From the NCBI GenBank assembly GCA_018903055.1, contig JAHIPW010000048.1:1-5075 (forward strand): a stretch of DNA of 5,075 nt, read 5' to 3'. Under the pieces are notes generated by a model, which did no database searches, was not told the origin of the DNA, and was given only the letters and a program-made list of their open reading frames with translations. Source of the stretch: a bacterium. GTDB lineage: Bacteria; UBP18; UBA7526. The position numbers and the translations under genes were made by a program. This document shows positions 1 through 4,967 of the stretch, in pieces; positions within the stretch are counted from its first letter, which is position 1; each line of letters starts with the position of its first letter.

Positions 1-632
1 AAAGAAGCCCCTATGTCAGCCGTGGGGGGGAGAAGTTAGAGAAAGCATTAAAAGAATTCAGGATTGATATAAAAGAAAAGATAATCCTGGATGCCGGAGC
101 TTCTACTGGAGGATTTACTGACTGTCTCTTGAAATATGGAGCAAAGAAGGTCTATGCGGTTGATGTGGGCTATGGTCAGTTGGCTTGGAGATTGAGGATG
201 GATCCTCGGGTAGTAGTGCTGGAGAGAAGAAATATTCGTTATTTAAAAAAGGAGGAATTAGAAGAAGAGCTAGACCTCGTTACCCTGGACCTCTCTTTCA
301 TCTCCCTGACCAAAGTCCTAGAAGGAATTGACAATCTTTTGACTCTAAAAGGAGATATTATCGCTCTCATCAAGCCTCAGTTTGAGGCCGGAAGAGAGAA
401 AGTAAAGAGGGGAGGGGTAGTAAGGGATCCCGGCGTTCACAGAGAGGTTATTCTTAAGGTTATAGATAAGGCAAAAGAGATCGGCCTTAAGACAAAGGGA
501 TTAATCTCTTCACCCTTAAAGGGCCCGGCAGGGAATATAGAATATTTTGTCCATTTAGTAAGAGAAGGAAAAGAAATAAAGAATATCCCAGAAAGAATAA
601 AAGAAGTGGTTGACCAAGCTCATGGAGGATGA
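1..632 (+). CDS. tlyA: TlyA family rRNA 2'-O-methyltransferase (hemolysin A-like), 5' end missing
   Basis: The reading frame is open from the left edge (first full codon at 3), and about 209 residues are visible. Known TlyA proteins are roughly 245-270 residues with an N-terminal S4 RNA-binding domain, so that domain is probably what is cut off. The visible part opens with the conserved YVSRGGEKLEKAL block. The S-adenosylmethionine-binding motif LDAGASTGGFTDCLL follows at about nt 87-131, then VYAVDVGYGQL. The K-D-K-E set known for this fold can be placed: Lys in GGEKL (nt 33-35), Asp in TLDLSFIS (288-290), Lys in LIKPQFE (372-374) and Glu in GNIEYF (540-542). The family methylates ribose of C1920 in 23S rRNA and, in some species, C1409 in 16S rRNA. 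A TTG at 129 lies inside the SAM motif and is not the start. nadK begins 3 nt after the stop, so the two are probably co-transcribed. Confidence 0.93.
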   Translation, partial: RSPYVSRGGEKLEKALKEFRIDIKEKIILDAGASTGGFTDCLLKYGAKKVYAVDVGYGQLAWRLRMDPRVVVLERRNIRYLKKEELEEELDLVTLDLSFISLTKVLEGIDNLLTLKGDIIALIKPQFEAGREKVKRGGVVRDPGVHREVILKVIDKAKEIGLKTKGLISSPLKGPAGNIEYFVHLVREGKEIKNIPERIKEVVDQAHGG

Positions 633-635
633 ATA

Positions 636-1511
636 GTGAACAAAATTGGAATTATTATCAATCCCAAAAAGCCCCAAGCAAGGGAGACTTTAAAAAAACT
701 TGTTAATTATTTAAATAAGAGAAGAAAGTCGATCATCCTCGAAAAAATAAGCGCCAGGCTCATTCAACGACCCAGACTTGGAGCAAAGGATAATAGAGCC
801 TATCAAAGATGTGATCTAATCATTGCCCTGGGCGGGGATGGAACTCTTTTGAGGGCAGTAAGAATGCTTAAAGGAAAAGAGATTCCCATTCTGGGAGTAA
901 ACCTGGGAGGGTTGGGTTTTCTTACTGAGGTTACTTTGGGTGAACTTTACAAAACCCTAAGCGACGTTTTGGCGGATAGATATCGACTGGAGAAAAGGAT
1001 AGGCCTTGAGGCCACCCTCTATAGGGGGAGAAAGAGGATAGCTACCTCTACTGCCCTGAACGATTGCGTAATTACCAAGGGAGTTCTTTCCCGGCTGATC
1101 AGATTGGATGCTTTCATCGGGAAAGAGTATCTTACTACCTATGCTGCAGATGGACTCATCATTTCTACCTCTACTGGGTCTACTGCTCATTCCCTTTCTG
1201 CTGGAGGACCCATCGTCCATCCTGGTATTCCAGCCATCATCCTCACCCCTATCTGTCCCCATACCTTGAGCAACCGTCCCCTCATCATCTCTGGAGAAGA
1301 AGAGATCAGGATAAGAATTGCTTCCCCTCATCCAGACATTGCTCTTACCCTGGATGGCCAGGAAGTGATCAAATTGAAGGAGAAGGATGTCATCAGAATA
1401 AAGAAGGCTTCCTCTAAGATAGGACTCATCGTCCCTAAAAAGAAGAGCTACTATCAGGTATTAAGGAAAAAATTAAAATGGGGAGGAACCACTTCAGCAA
1501 GTAGCAAGTAA
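636..1511 (+). CDS. nadK: NAD kinase (ATP/polyphosphate NAD+ 2'-phosphotransferase)
   Basis: Cytoplasmic enzyme that phosphorylates NAD+ to NADP+. The 291 residues match the usual length of bacterial NadK. The GGDG nucleotide-binding motif is at residues 66-69 (ALGGDGTLLRAVR), followed by NLGGLGFLTEV (89-99), the ALND segment (140-143; NE is usual at this place), the glycine-rich TGSTAHSLSAGGPIVHPG (180-197), the conserved ICPHTLSNRPLII (206-218) and LTLDGQEV (237-244). The GTG start is set by GGAGG at 624-628, 7 nt upstream; that Shine-Dalgarno lies inside the end of tlyA. The last residues (about 288-291, ASSK) and the TAA stop at 1509-1511 are written in the heptamer repeat that fills the following gap. 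The C-terminal tail is therefore probably not ancestral. The tlyA-nadK pairing is common in bacteria, where recN often follows; here recN is absent. Confidence 0.96.
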   Translation: MNKIGIIINPKKPQARETLKKLVNYLNKRRKSIILEKISARLIQRPRLGAKDNRAYQRCDLIIALGGDGTLLRAVRMLKGKEIPILGVNLGGLGFLTEVTLGELYKTLSDVLADRYRLEKRIGLEATLYRGRKRIATSTALNDCVITKGVLSRLIRLDAFIGKEYLTTYAADGLIISTSTGSTAHSLSAGGPIVHPGIPAIILTPICPHTLSNRPLIISGEEEIRIRIASPHPDIALTLDGQEVIKLKEKDVIRIKKASSKIGLIVPKKKSYYQVLRKKLKWGGTTSASSK

Positions 1512-1575
1512 CAAGGAACAAGTAACAATTTTTCAATGTTCATTGCTTCCGTCTCAGACGGATTCAATGTTAATT
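1497..1575 (+). repeat. Heptamer array with inverted arm and hairpin, between nadK and the ferredoxin gene
   Basis: Units of 7 nt run from inside the nadK 3' end: GCAAGTA (1497-1503), GCAAGTA (1504-1510), ACAAGGA (1511-1517), ACAAGTA (1518-1524) and ACAATTT (1525-1531). Opposite-sense units follow: TTCAATG (1532-1538) and TTCATTG (1539-1545). A 6-bp stem with a 3-nt loop then spans 1548-1562 (TCCGTC / GACGGA). The block ends with TTCAATGTTAATT (1563-1575), an exact 13-mer also present at 3723-3735. I see no convincing promoter or T-tract terminator in this 89-bp gap. Confidence 0.85.
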
Positions 1576-1600
1576 CGTATTTATCTAAAAGGAAATCATT

Positions 1601-1804
1601 GTGGCTAAGATCGTAATCGATAAGGAGAGATGCAAGGGGTGTAAACTCTGCATCCCAGTCTGCCCCAAGAACTTAATCACTATGTCCCAGAGATTAAATA
1701 GTAAAGGATATCACCCAGCAGAGCAGGCAAAGGAAGGGGAATGTACTGCCTGTGGGCTCTGCTATTTAATTTGTCCCGACGTTGCTATTGAAATCTGGAA
1801 ATAG
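1601..1804 (+). CDS. 2-oxoacid:ferredoxin oxidoreductase delta subunit, 2x[4Fe-4S] ferredoxin
   Basis: A 67-residue ferredoxin carrying two classical cluster-binding motifs: Cys11, 14, 17 and 21 (CKGCKLCIPVCP) and Cys48, 51, 54 and 58 (CTACGLCYLICP). Each is CxxCxxCxxxCP, the pattern for two [4Fe-4S] clusters. Size, order and position directly before the alpha, beta and gamma genes mark it as the delta (KorD/PorD-like) subunit that takes electrons from the catalytic core and passes them to external ferredoxin. A free ferredoxin is the alternative, but the operon makes the subunit role more likely. The GTG start is supported by AAAGGA at 1588-1593 with 7-nt spacing. The leader and first codons (1588-1610) match those of the alpha-subunit gene at 20 of 23 positions. 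Confidence 0.92.
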   Translation: MAKIVIDKERCKGCKLCIPVCPKNLITMSQRLNSKGYHPAEQAKEGECTACGLCYLICPDVAIEIWK

Positions 1805-1812
1805 AAACAAGG

Positions 1813-1839
1813 GAAAGTGAGAAAGTGGGAAAGTGAGAA
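1813..1839 (+). repeat. Octamer tandem repeat between the delta and alpha subunit genes
   Basis: Three 8-nt units are visible, GAAAGTGA (1813-1820), GAAAGTGG (1821-1828) and GAAAGTGA (1829-1836), followed by a truncated GAA. It fills much of the 62-bp gap between the delta and alpha genes. The period is 8 rather than the 7 seen in the other gaps, and no inverted arm is visible, so it is a different repeat family. Translation of the array meets TGA in one frame. Confidence 0.7.
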
Positions 1840-1866
1840 GCGGGGTTTGCCTGAAAGGAAATTGTT

Positions 1867-2949
1867 ATGGCTAAGAGACTGATGATGGGGAATGAGGCCA
1901 TTGGGGAAGGAGCAATTCAAGCCGGATGTCGTTTCTATGCCGGTTATCCCATTACCCCCCAAAATGAACTTACTGCCTATATGGCGAAGAGAATGCCTGA
2001 GGTGAACGGAGTCTTCATCCAATCGGAATCGGAATTGGCAGCCATTAGTATGCTCTATGGTGCCTCTTTAGTTGGGGCACGGACCATGACCTCCTCTTCC
2101 TCCCCTGGAATAAGTCTCATGCAGGAGGGGATTTCCTATATGGCCGGGGCAGAGCTTCCCTGCGTCATCGCCAATATCCAAAGGGGTGGCCCGGGATTGG
2201 GAAACATCTCCGGGGCCCAGGGAGACTATTTTCAGGCAACAAGGGGGGGAGGGCACGGAGACTATCGCACCCTGGTTTTGGCTCCTCACTCCGTTCAGGA
2301 GATGTTCCACCTTACCAGAGAGGCCTTTGATTTAGCGGATAGATATCGAAGCCCAGTCATTATTTTAGGGGATGGGGTTTTGGGCCAGATGATGGAGCCC
2401 ATGGAAATCCAGCCGCCGAAGGCGAGCCTCGCCAAAGGCGGGGATCCAGAATCCAGGATCCAGGATCCAGCAAAGAAGGATTGGATACTAGATGGATGTC
2501 AGGGAAGAGAGCCGAGAAGCATAAAGTCTCTCATCCTGGGAGAGAATTCGTTGGAGAAACATAATGAGAGATTGGCCGAGAAGTATAAAGAGATGGAGAA
2601 GGAAATAAGATATGAGGCTGTAGAAATAGAGGACGCCCAAGCAATCCTGGTGGCCTTTGGGACCTCAGCCAGAATATGTAAAGAGGCCATGCATCGTGCA
2701 AGGAAAGAGGGATTAAAAGTGGGGCTCATAAGACCCATTACTCTCTTTCCTTTCCCCAAAGAGATCATTTTAGAAAATGCTCCGAGAATAAAGGGATATC
2801 TCACCGTAGAGATGAATCTGGGACAGATGGTAGAGGATGTAAGATTAGCAGTAAGTGGAAGATGTCCGGTCCATTTCTATGGTCGACCAGCAGGTGGTTT
2901 CCCAGAAGTAGAAATAATAATTGAGAAAATAAAGGAGATTCTGGGGTGA
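1867..2949 (+). CDS. vorB: 2-oxoacid:ferredoxin oxidoreductase alpha subunit (VorB/KorA type) carrying an in-frame repeat insertion
   Basis: The alpha subunit carries the pyrimidine-binding half of the thiamine site and the CoA-binding C-terminal domain. Visible family blocks are [27 protein letters not shown] (8-34), the loop [18 protein letters not shown] (74-91), QRGGPGLGN (105-113), [15 protein letters not shown] (120-134), [13 protein letters not shown] (166-178), VAFGTSARI (262-270), [14 protein letters not shown] (284-297) and [11 protein letters not shown] (337-347). YPITPQNE favours the VorB (3-methyl-2-oxobutanoate) branch over classical KorA, but substrate cannot be fixed from sequence alone. 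Residues 183-202, at the linker before KKDWILDG, are encoded by a hairpin plus four heptamers and look like an inserted repeat; conserved sequence resumes in frame after it. The ATG start has AAAGGA (1854-1859) with 7-nt spacing. The stop overlaps the beta-subunit start by 4 nt. Confidence 0.93.
   Translation: MAKRLMMGNEAIGEGAIQAGCRFYAGYPITPQNELTAYMAKRMPEVNGVFIQSESELAAISMLYGASLVGARTMTSSSSPGISLMQEGISYMAGAELPCVIANIQRGGPGLGNISGAQGDYFQATRGGGHGDYRTLVLAPHSVQEMFHLTREAFDLADRYRSPVIILGDGVLGQMMEPMEIQPPKASLAKGGDPESRIQDPAKKDWILDGCQGREPRSIKSLILGENSLEKHNERLAEKYKEMEKEIRYEAVEIEDAQAILVAFGTSARICKEAMHRARKEGLKVGLIRPITLFPFPKEIILENAPRIKGYLTVEMNLGQMVEDVRLAVSGRCPVHFYGRPAGGFPEVEIIIEKIKEILG
2413..2470 (+). repeat. Palindrome plus heptamer element inserted in frame within the alpha-subunit gene
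   Basis: A compound hairpin spans 2413-2441. Its outer arms are CCGCC (2413-2417) and GGCGG (2437-2441); its inner arms are GGCG (2421-2424) and CGCC (2430-2433) around a 5-nt loop. Directly after it come four 7-nt units: GGATCCA (2442-2448), GAATCCA (2449-2455), GGATCCA (2456-2462) and GGATCCA (2463-2469). Together they encode residues 183-202 of the alpha subunit, a hydrophilic proline- and glycine-rich segment. A possible degenerate inverted unit, TGGATAC, lies at 2482-2488, but it sits in a conserved WILDG block and may be chance. Confidence 0.75.
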
Positions 2950-3695
2950 AGAAAATATTGGGGCGACCGGAGAGTATGCAGGATGTTTCCACTATCTATT
3001 GTCCGGGATGTGGCCATGGCATCGTTCATAGGTTGGTCTGCGAGGTAATCGATGAGTTGGGAATAAGAGAAAAGACCATTGCTGTGGCACCAGTAGGCTG
3101 CGCTGTCCTTGCCTACCAGTACTGGAAATTTGATACCACCGAAGCTGCCCATGGCCGGCCTCCGGCAGTGGCTACGGGAATAAAGAGGATTTTACCGGAC
3201 AGGATAGTCTTCACCTATCAGGGGGATGGAGACCTGGCAGCTATTGGGACAGCAGAGACAGTCCATGCTGCCAATCGGGGAGAGAATATCACCACAATCT
3301 TTGTCAATAATGCGGTCTATGGTATGACTGGAGGGCAGATGGCCCCTACCACATTGATTGGCCAGAAGACCTTAACCACTCCTTCTGGCCGAGATCCAAA
3401 GTTGGCTGGCTATCCCATAAAGATTTCCGAGGCCCTGGCTCAACTCGATGGAACAACCTATATTGAAAGGGTGGCGGTCAATAGCCCCAAGAACATATTG
3501 AAAGCAAAGAAGGCCATAAAGAAAGCATTCCAGGTTCAACTCGAGAATAGGGGGTTCTCTTTAGTGGAGGTATTATCTATGTGCCCCACTGCCTGGTGGG
3601 TAAGCCCCGAAGAGGCCCTCAAGTGGGTAGAGGAGAGGATGCTCCCAGAATTCCCCTTGGGAGTCATCAAAGATAAAGTAACAAGTAACAAGTAA
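2946..3695 (+). CDS. 2-oxoacid:ferredoxin oxidoreductase beta subunit, thiamine pyrophosphate-binding
   Basis: The beta (KorB/VorA-like) subunit binds the thiamine pyrophosphate diphosphate and a [4Fe-4S] cluster. Four cysteines match the cluster ligands known in pyruvate:ferredoxin oxidoreductase beta chains: Cys19 and Cys22 in YCPGCGHG, Cys52 in PVGCAV and Cys213 in SMCPTAWW. The Mg-diphosphate motif is GDGD at 93-96 through NN at 121-122, then [14 protein letters not shown] (123-136). The end has the family signature [24 protein letters not shown] (220-243). The length of 249 is normal for an unfused beta subunit. The GTG start overlaps the alpha stop (GTGA) and is served by AAAGGAG at 2931-2937 with 8-nt spacing; the N-terminal RPES..DV...YCPGCGHG matches the family, so the start looks right. 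The last five residues (VTSNK) and the TAA stop at 3693-3695 come from the following heptamer array. Confidence 0.94.
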   Translation: MKKILGRPESMQDVSTIYCPGCGHGIVHRLVCEVIDELGIREKTIAVAPVGCAVLAYQYWKFDTTEAAHGRPPAVATGIKRILPDRIVFTYQGDGDLAAIGTAETVHAANRGENITTIFVNNAVYGMTGGQMAPTTLIGQKTLTTPSGRDPKLAGYPIKISEALAQLDGTTYIERVAVNSPKNILKAKKAIKKAFQVQLENRGFSLVEVLSMCPTAWWVSPEEALKWVEERMLPEFPLGVIKDKVTSNK

Positions 3696-3736
3696 CAATG
3701 AAAAATTGTTCATTGTTCATTGTTCAATGTTAATTG
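3674..3736 (+). repeat. Heptamer array with inverted arm between beta and gamma subunit genes
   Basis: Units of 7 nt are TAAAGTA (3674-3680), ACAAGTA (3681-3687), ACAAGTA (3688-3694), ACAATGA (3695-3701) and AAAATTG (3702-3708). Opposite-sense units then follow: TTCATTG (3709-3715), TTCATTG (3716-3722), TTCAATG (3723-3729) and TTAATTG (3730-3736). ACAATGA and TTCATTG are complementary over most of a unit (CAATGAA is the exact reverse complement of TTCATTG), so the RNA could fold into a hairpin. It shares unit sequence, orientation and an exact 13-mer (3723-3735) with the element at 1497-1575, so the two are copies of one family. Confidence 0.88.
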
Positions 3737-3748
3737 ATATCGCCTTAC

Positions 3749-3753
3749 AGGAG
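3749..3753 (+). promoter_or_regulatory. Ribosome binding site that fixes the gamma-subunit GTG start
   Basis: AGGAG lies 5 nt before the GTG at 3759. An ATG at 3757 overlaps it but is followed at once by TGA, so it cannot start the gene. The GTG is therefore the only sensible start, placing the glycine motif GFGGQG at residues 9-14, as the family requires. Confidence 0.75.
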
Positions 3754-3758
3754 ATAAT

Positions 3759-4295
3759 GTGAGAGAAGAAATAGTCATCGCTGGTTTTGGAGGCCAGGGG
3801 ATTATGTTTGCTGGAACTCTGCTTGCCCAGGGAGCGATGGAGGAGGACCTTCAGGTCACCTTCTTCCCTTCTTATGGAGCAGAGATGAGGGGAGGTACGG
3901 CAAACTGTAATCTGATCATTTCAGATGAGGAGATCGGCTCACCAGTAGTGATCAACTCCTCCGCTGCCCTTATGCTCAATCAACCTTCCCTCGATAAGTT
4001 TGAAAAAAGAATGAAAGGGAAAGGCCTCTTGATCATCAATTCCTCTCTGGTTGATAGGGAAGTGGAGAGAAAGGACCTGGAAATAATTAAGATCCCGGCT
4101 ACAGAGATGGCTGAGAGATTAGGGAACGTCAAGGTAGCCAACATGATCGCTCTCGGTGCTTACTTAAAGAAGAGTAGAATAATTTCCCTGGAAAGCGTAA
4201 TTAAATCCCTTCCTAAGGTTCTAGGGGAGAGGAAGAGAGATCTATTAGAAGTGAACCAGAAGGCTTTAAGAGAAGGGGGAGGACTCATAAAGTGA
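3759..4295 (+). CDS. 2-oxoacid:ferredoxin oxidoreductase gamma subunit
   Basis: The gamma (KorC/VorC-like) subunit completes the four-subunit oxidoreductase. Its 178 residues match the family length. The N-terminal glycine-rich motif is IAGFGGQG at 7-14; the strongly conserved PSYGAEMRGGTANC follows at 37-50, with NLIISDEEIGSP next (51-62), then ALMLNQPSLDKF (70-81) and the late NMIALGAYLK motif (128-137). The gene is separated from the beta subunit by 63 nt of repeat and has its own Shine-Dalgarno, whereas alpha and beta overlap. The repeat may thus interrupt a formerly tighter operon. Its stop overlaps the start of the next gene by 4 nt (GTGA). Confidence 0.93.
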   Translation: MREEIVIAGFGGQGIMFAGTLLAQGAMEEDLQVTFFPSYGAEMRGGTANCNLIISDEEIGSPVVINSSAALMLNQPSLDKFEKRMKGKGLLIINSSLVDREVERKDLEIIKIPATEMAERLGNVKVANMIALGAYLKKSRIISLESVIKSLPKVLGERKRDLLEVNQKALREGGGLIK

Positions 4296-4747
4296 TTAGA
4301 AAGGCAAAAGCTTCTGACGTTGGAAAGATACAGAAGTTAATCAACGCTTATGCCCGAGGAGGGGCCCTTCTTCCTCGTTCCTTAAACGAATTGTATGAGA
4401 ATATAAGGGATTTTTTCGTTTGGGAAAAGGAAAGGAAGATCTTGGGTTGCTGTGCCCTCCACATCGCCTGGGAAGACTTAGCAGAGATAAAATCCCTGAC
4501 AGTCAGCAAGAGAGCAAGAGGAAGAGGGATAGGAAGCAGGCTCCTTCAAAGTGTTCTCTCAGAAGCAAAGGATCTGGGAATGAAGAAGGTTTTCGCTCTT
4601 ACTAATCAAGAAAAGTTTTTCAAGAAGAACGGTTTTAAAAAGATAAAGAAAGAAAAACTGCCTCACAAGATATGGGGAGAATGCATTAGATGTCCCAAAT
4701 TCCCTGACTGCGACGAAGTGGCCATGATTTTTTTAATTGACAATTAA
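4292..4747 (+). CDS. GNAT family N-acetyltransferase, short ArgA-like (putative N-acetylglutamate synthase)
   Basis: A 151-residue single-domain GNAT protein. The acetyl-CoA-binding signature is RARGRGIGSRLL at 74-85 (RGxGxG core at 76-81), preceded by AEIKSLTVSK on the central strand and followed by FALTNQEKFFKKNGF (101-115). The C-terminal part, IWGECIRCPKFPDCDEVAM (127-145; Cys131, 134 and 140), is typical of the short ArgA-like group (COG1246). In that group the Mycobacterium tuberculosis protein Rv2747 is known to make N-acetylglutamate. The role in arginine synthesis is therefore plausible but not proven; another small-molecule or protein acetyltransferase is the alternative. The GTG start has GGAGG at 4278-4282 with 9-nt spacing and overlaps the gamma stop, so translation is probably coupled to the oxidoreductase. 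Confidence 0.85.
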   Translation: MIRKAKASDVGKIQKLINAYARGGALLPRSLNELYENIRDFFVWEKERKILGCCALHIAWEDLAEIKSLTVSKRARGRGIGSRLLQSVLSEAKDLGMKKVFALTNQEKFFKKNGFKKIKKEKLPHKIWGECIRCPKFPDCDEVAMIFLIDN

Positions 4748-4766
4748 ATCCTGCTTATGCTATTAT
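4737..4766 (+). promoter_or_regulatory. Putative sigma-70-type promoter with extended -10
   Basis: A perfect TTGACA at 4737-4742 is followed after 18 bp by TATTAT at 4761-4766 (one mismatch to TATAAT). TGC stands directly before it at 4758-4760, giving an extended TGnTATTAT -10. The -35 box lies in the last codons of the GNAT gene, whose stop is at 4745-4747. Transcription would begin around 4773 and run through the repeat-rich leader into the gene at 4968. This is sequence match only; AT-rich ends of genes can give such matches by chance. Confidence 0.5.
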
Positions 4767-4769
4767 ATA

Positions 4770-4817
4770 CACAGATTAACCCCGCCCCTGCGTGCAGGAG
4801 CGGGGTAATCACAGATT
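4770..4817 (+). repeat. Long GC-rich hairpin bounded by 8-bp direct repeats
   Basis: CACAGATT occurs at 4770-4777 and again at 4810-4817. Between and overlapping them is a stem in three parts: GATT (4774-4777) with AATC (4807-4810), ACCCCGC (4779-4785) with GCGGGGT (4800-4806), and CCTG (4787-4790) with CAGG (4795-4798). It has one bulged A, one C/A mismatch and a 4-nt loop, about 15 bp in all. It lacks a following T tract, so I do not call it an intrinsic terminator, though it could still act at the RNA level after the GNAT gene. Confidence 0.7.
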
Positions 4818-4822
4818 GTTTA

Positions 4823-4893
4823 GTTCGGAGTTAGGAGTTTGGAGTTAGGAGTCTCCGAACACCGAACTCAAGGCCGAAGGCCGTGCTCCGAAC
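4823..4893 (+). repeat. GGAGTTA heptamer array within alternative hairpins
   Basis: Four 7-nt units are present: GGAGTTA (4827-4833), GGAGTTT (4834-4840), GGAGTTA (4841-4847) and GGAGTCT (4848-4854). GTTCGGAG at 4823-4830 can pair with either of two CTCCGAAC copies, 4853-4860 or 4886-4893, so two alternative stems exist. Between those copies is a small hairpin, GGCC (4872-4875), GAA, GGCC (4879-4882). Its GCCGAAGGC core (4873-4881) also occurs in the alpha-subunit insertion at 2415-2423. Confidence 0.8.
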
Positions 4894-4898
4894 TGCAG

Positions 4899-4947
4899 AA
4901 TCCGTGTTAGATATGCATTCACAATAGGCAAAGCAAAAAATCCGTGT
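4899..4947 (+). repeat. Pair of AATCCGTGT direct repeats
   Basis: AATCCGTGT occurs at 4899-4907 and 4939-4947, 40 nt apart. Each is a one-mismatch inverted match of ACACAGATT at 4769-4777. The whole 220-bp gap (4748-4967) is thus largely built from short repeats, apart from the promoter match and the ribosome binding site at its ends. Confidence 0.55.
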
Positions 4948-4951
4948 ATAG

Positions 4952-4960
4952 AAAGGAGGT
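4952..4960 (+). promoter_or_regulatory. Strong Shine-Dalgarno for the right-edge gene
   Basis: AAAGGAGGT, a near-perfect anti-16S match, lies 7 nt before the ATG at 4968. It is the strongest ribosome binding site in the window and supports a real gene at the right edge even though only 36 codons are visible. Confidence 0.8.
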
Positions 4961-4967
4961 GTACGAG

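Noticed and set aside
129-131. TTG as a start codon for a 167-residue protein
   Set aside because: The frame is open upstream to position 3 and encodes the TlyA blocks YVSRGGEKL and LDAGASTGGFTDC, so this TTG is an internal leucine codon.
957-1331. Open frame of 124 codons on the - strand and another of 117 codons at 1064-1417 in a different + frame
   Set aside because: Both lie inside nadK, which has full family motifs. Their translations show no recognisable domain, and no ribosome binding site context stood out.
1512-1600. Separate promoter for the oxidoreductase genes in the nadK-delta gap
   Set aside because: No TTGACA-like and TATAAT-like pair at proper spacing is visible; the AT-rich matches are poor.
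2413-2470. Frameshift or assembly error in the alpha subunit gene
   Set aside because: The reading frame is the same before and after the unusual segment, and conserved blocks continue to the stop, so an in-frame insertion explains it better.
2068-3152. Several - strand open frames of 63-101 codons
   Set aside because: They are antisense shadows of the alpha and beta subunit genes with low-complexity, unrecognisable translations.
3674-3736. CRISPR array
   Set aside because: The units are only 7 nt, contiguous and without spacers, so this is a tandem repeat.
4778-4809. Rho-independent terminator after the GNAT gene
   Set aside because: The stem is strong but followed by AATCACAGATTG and not a T tract. 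The direct repeats suggest a repeat element, though a termination effect cannot be excluded.
4770-4967. Riboswitch in the leader of the right-edge gene
   Set aside because: The structure is explained by tandem units and simple inverted repeats, and I recognise no riboswitch class motif.
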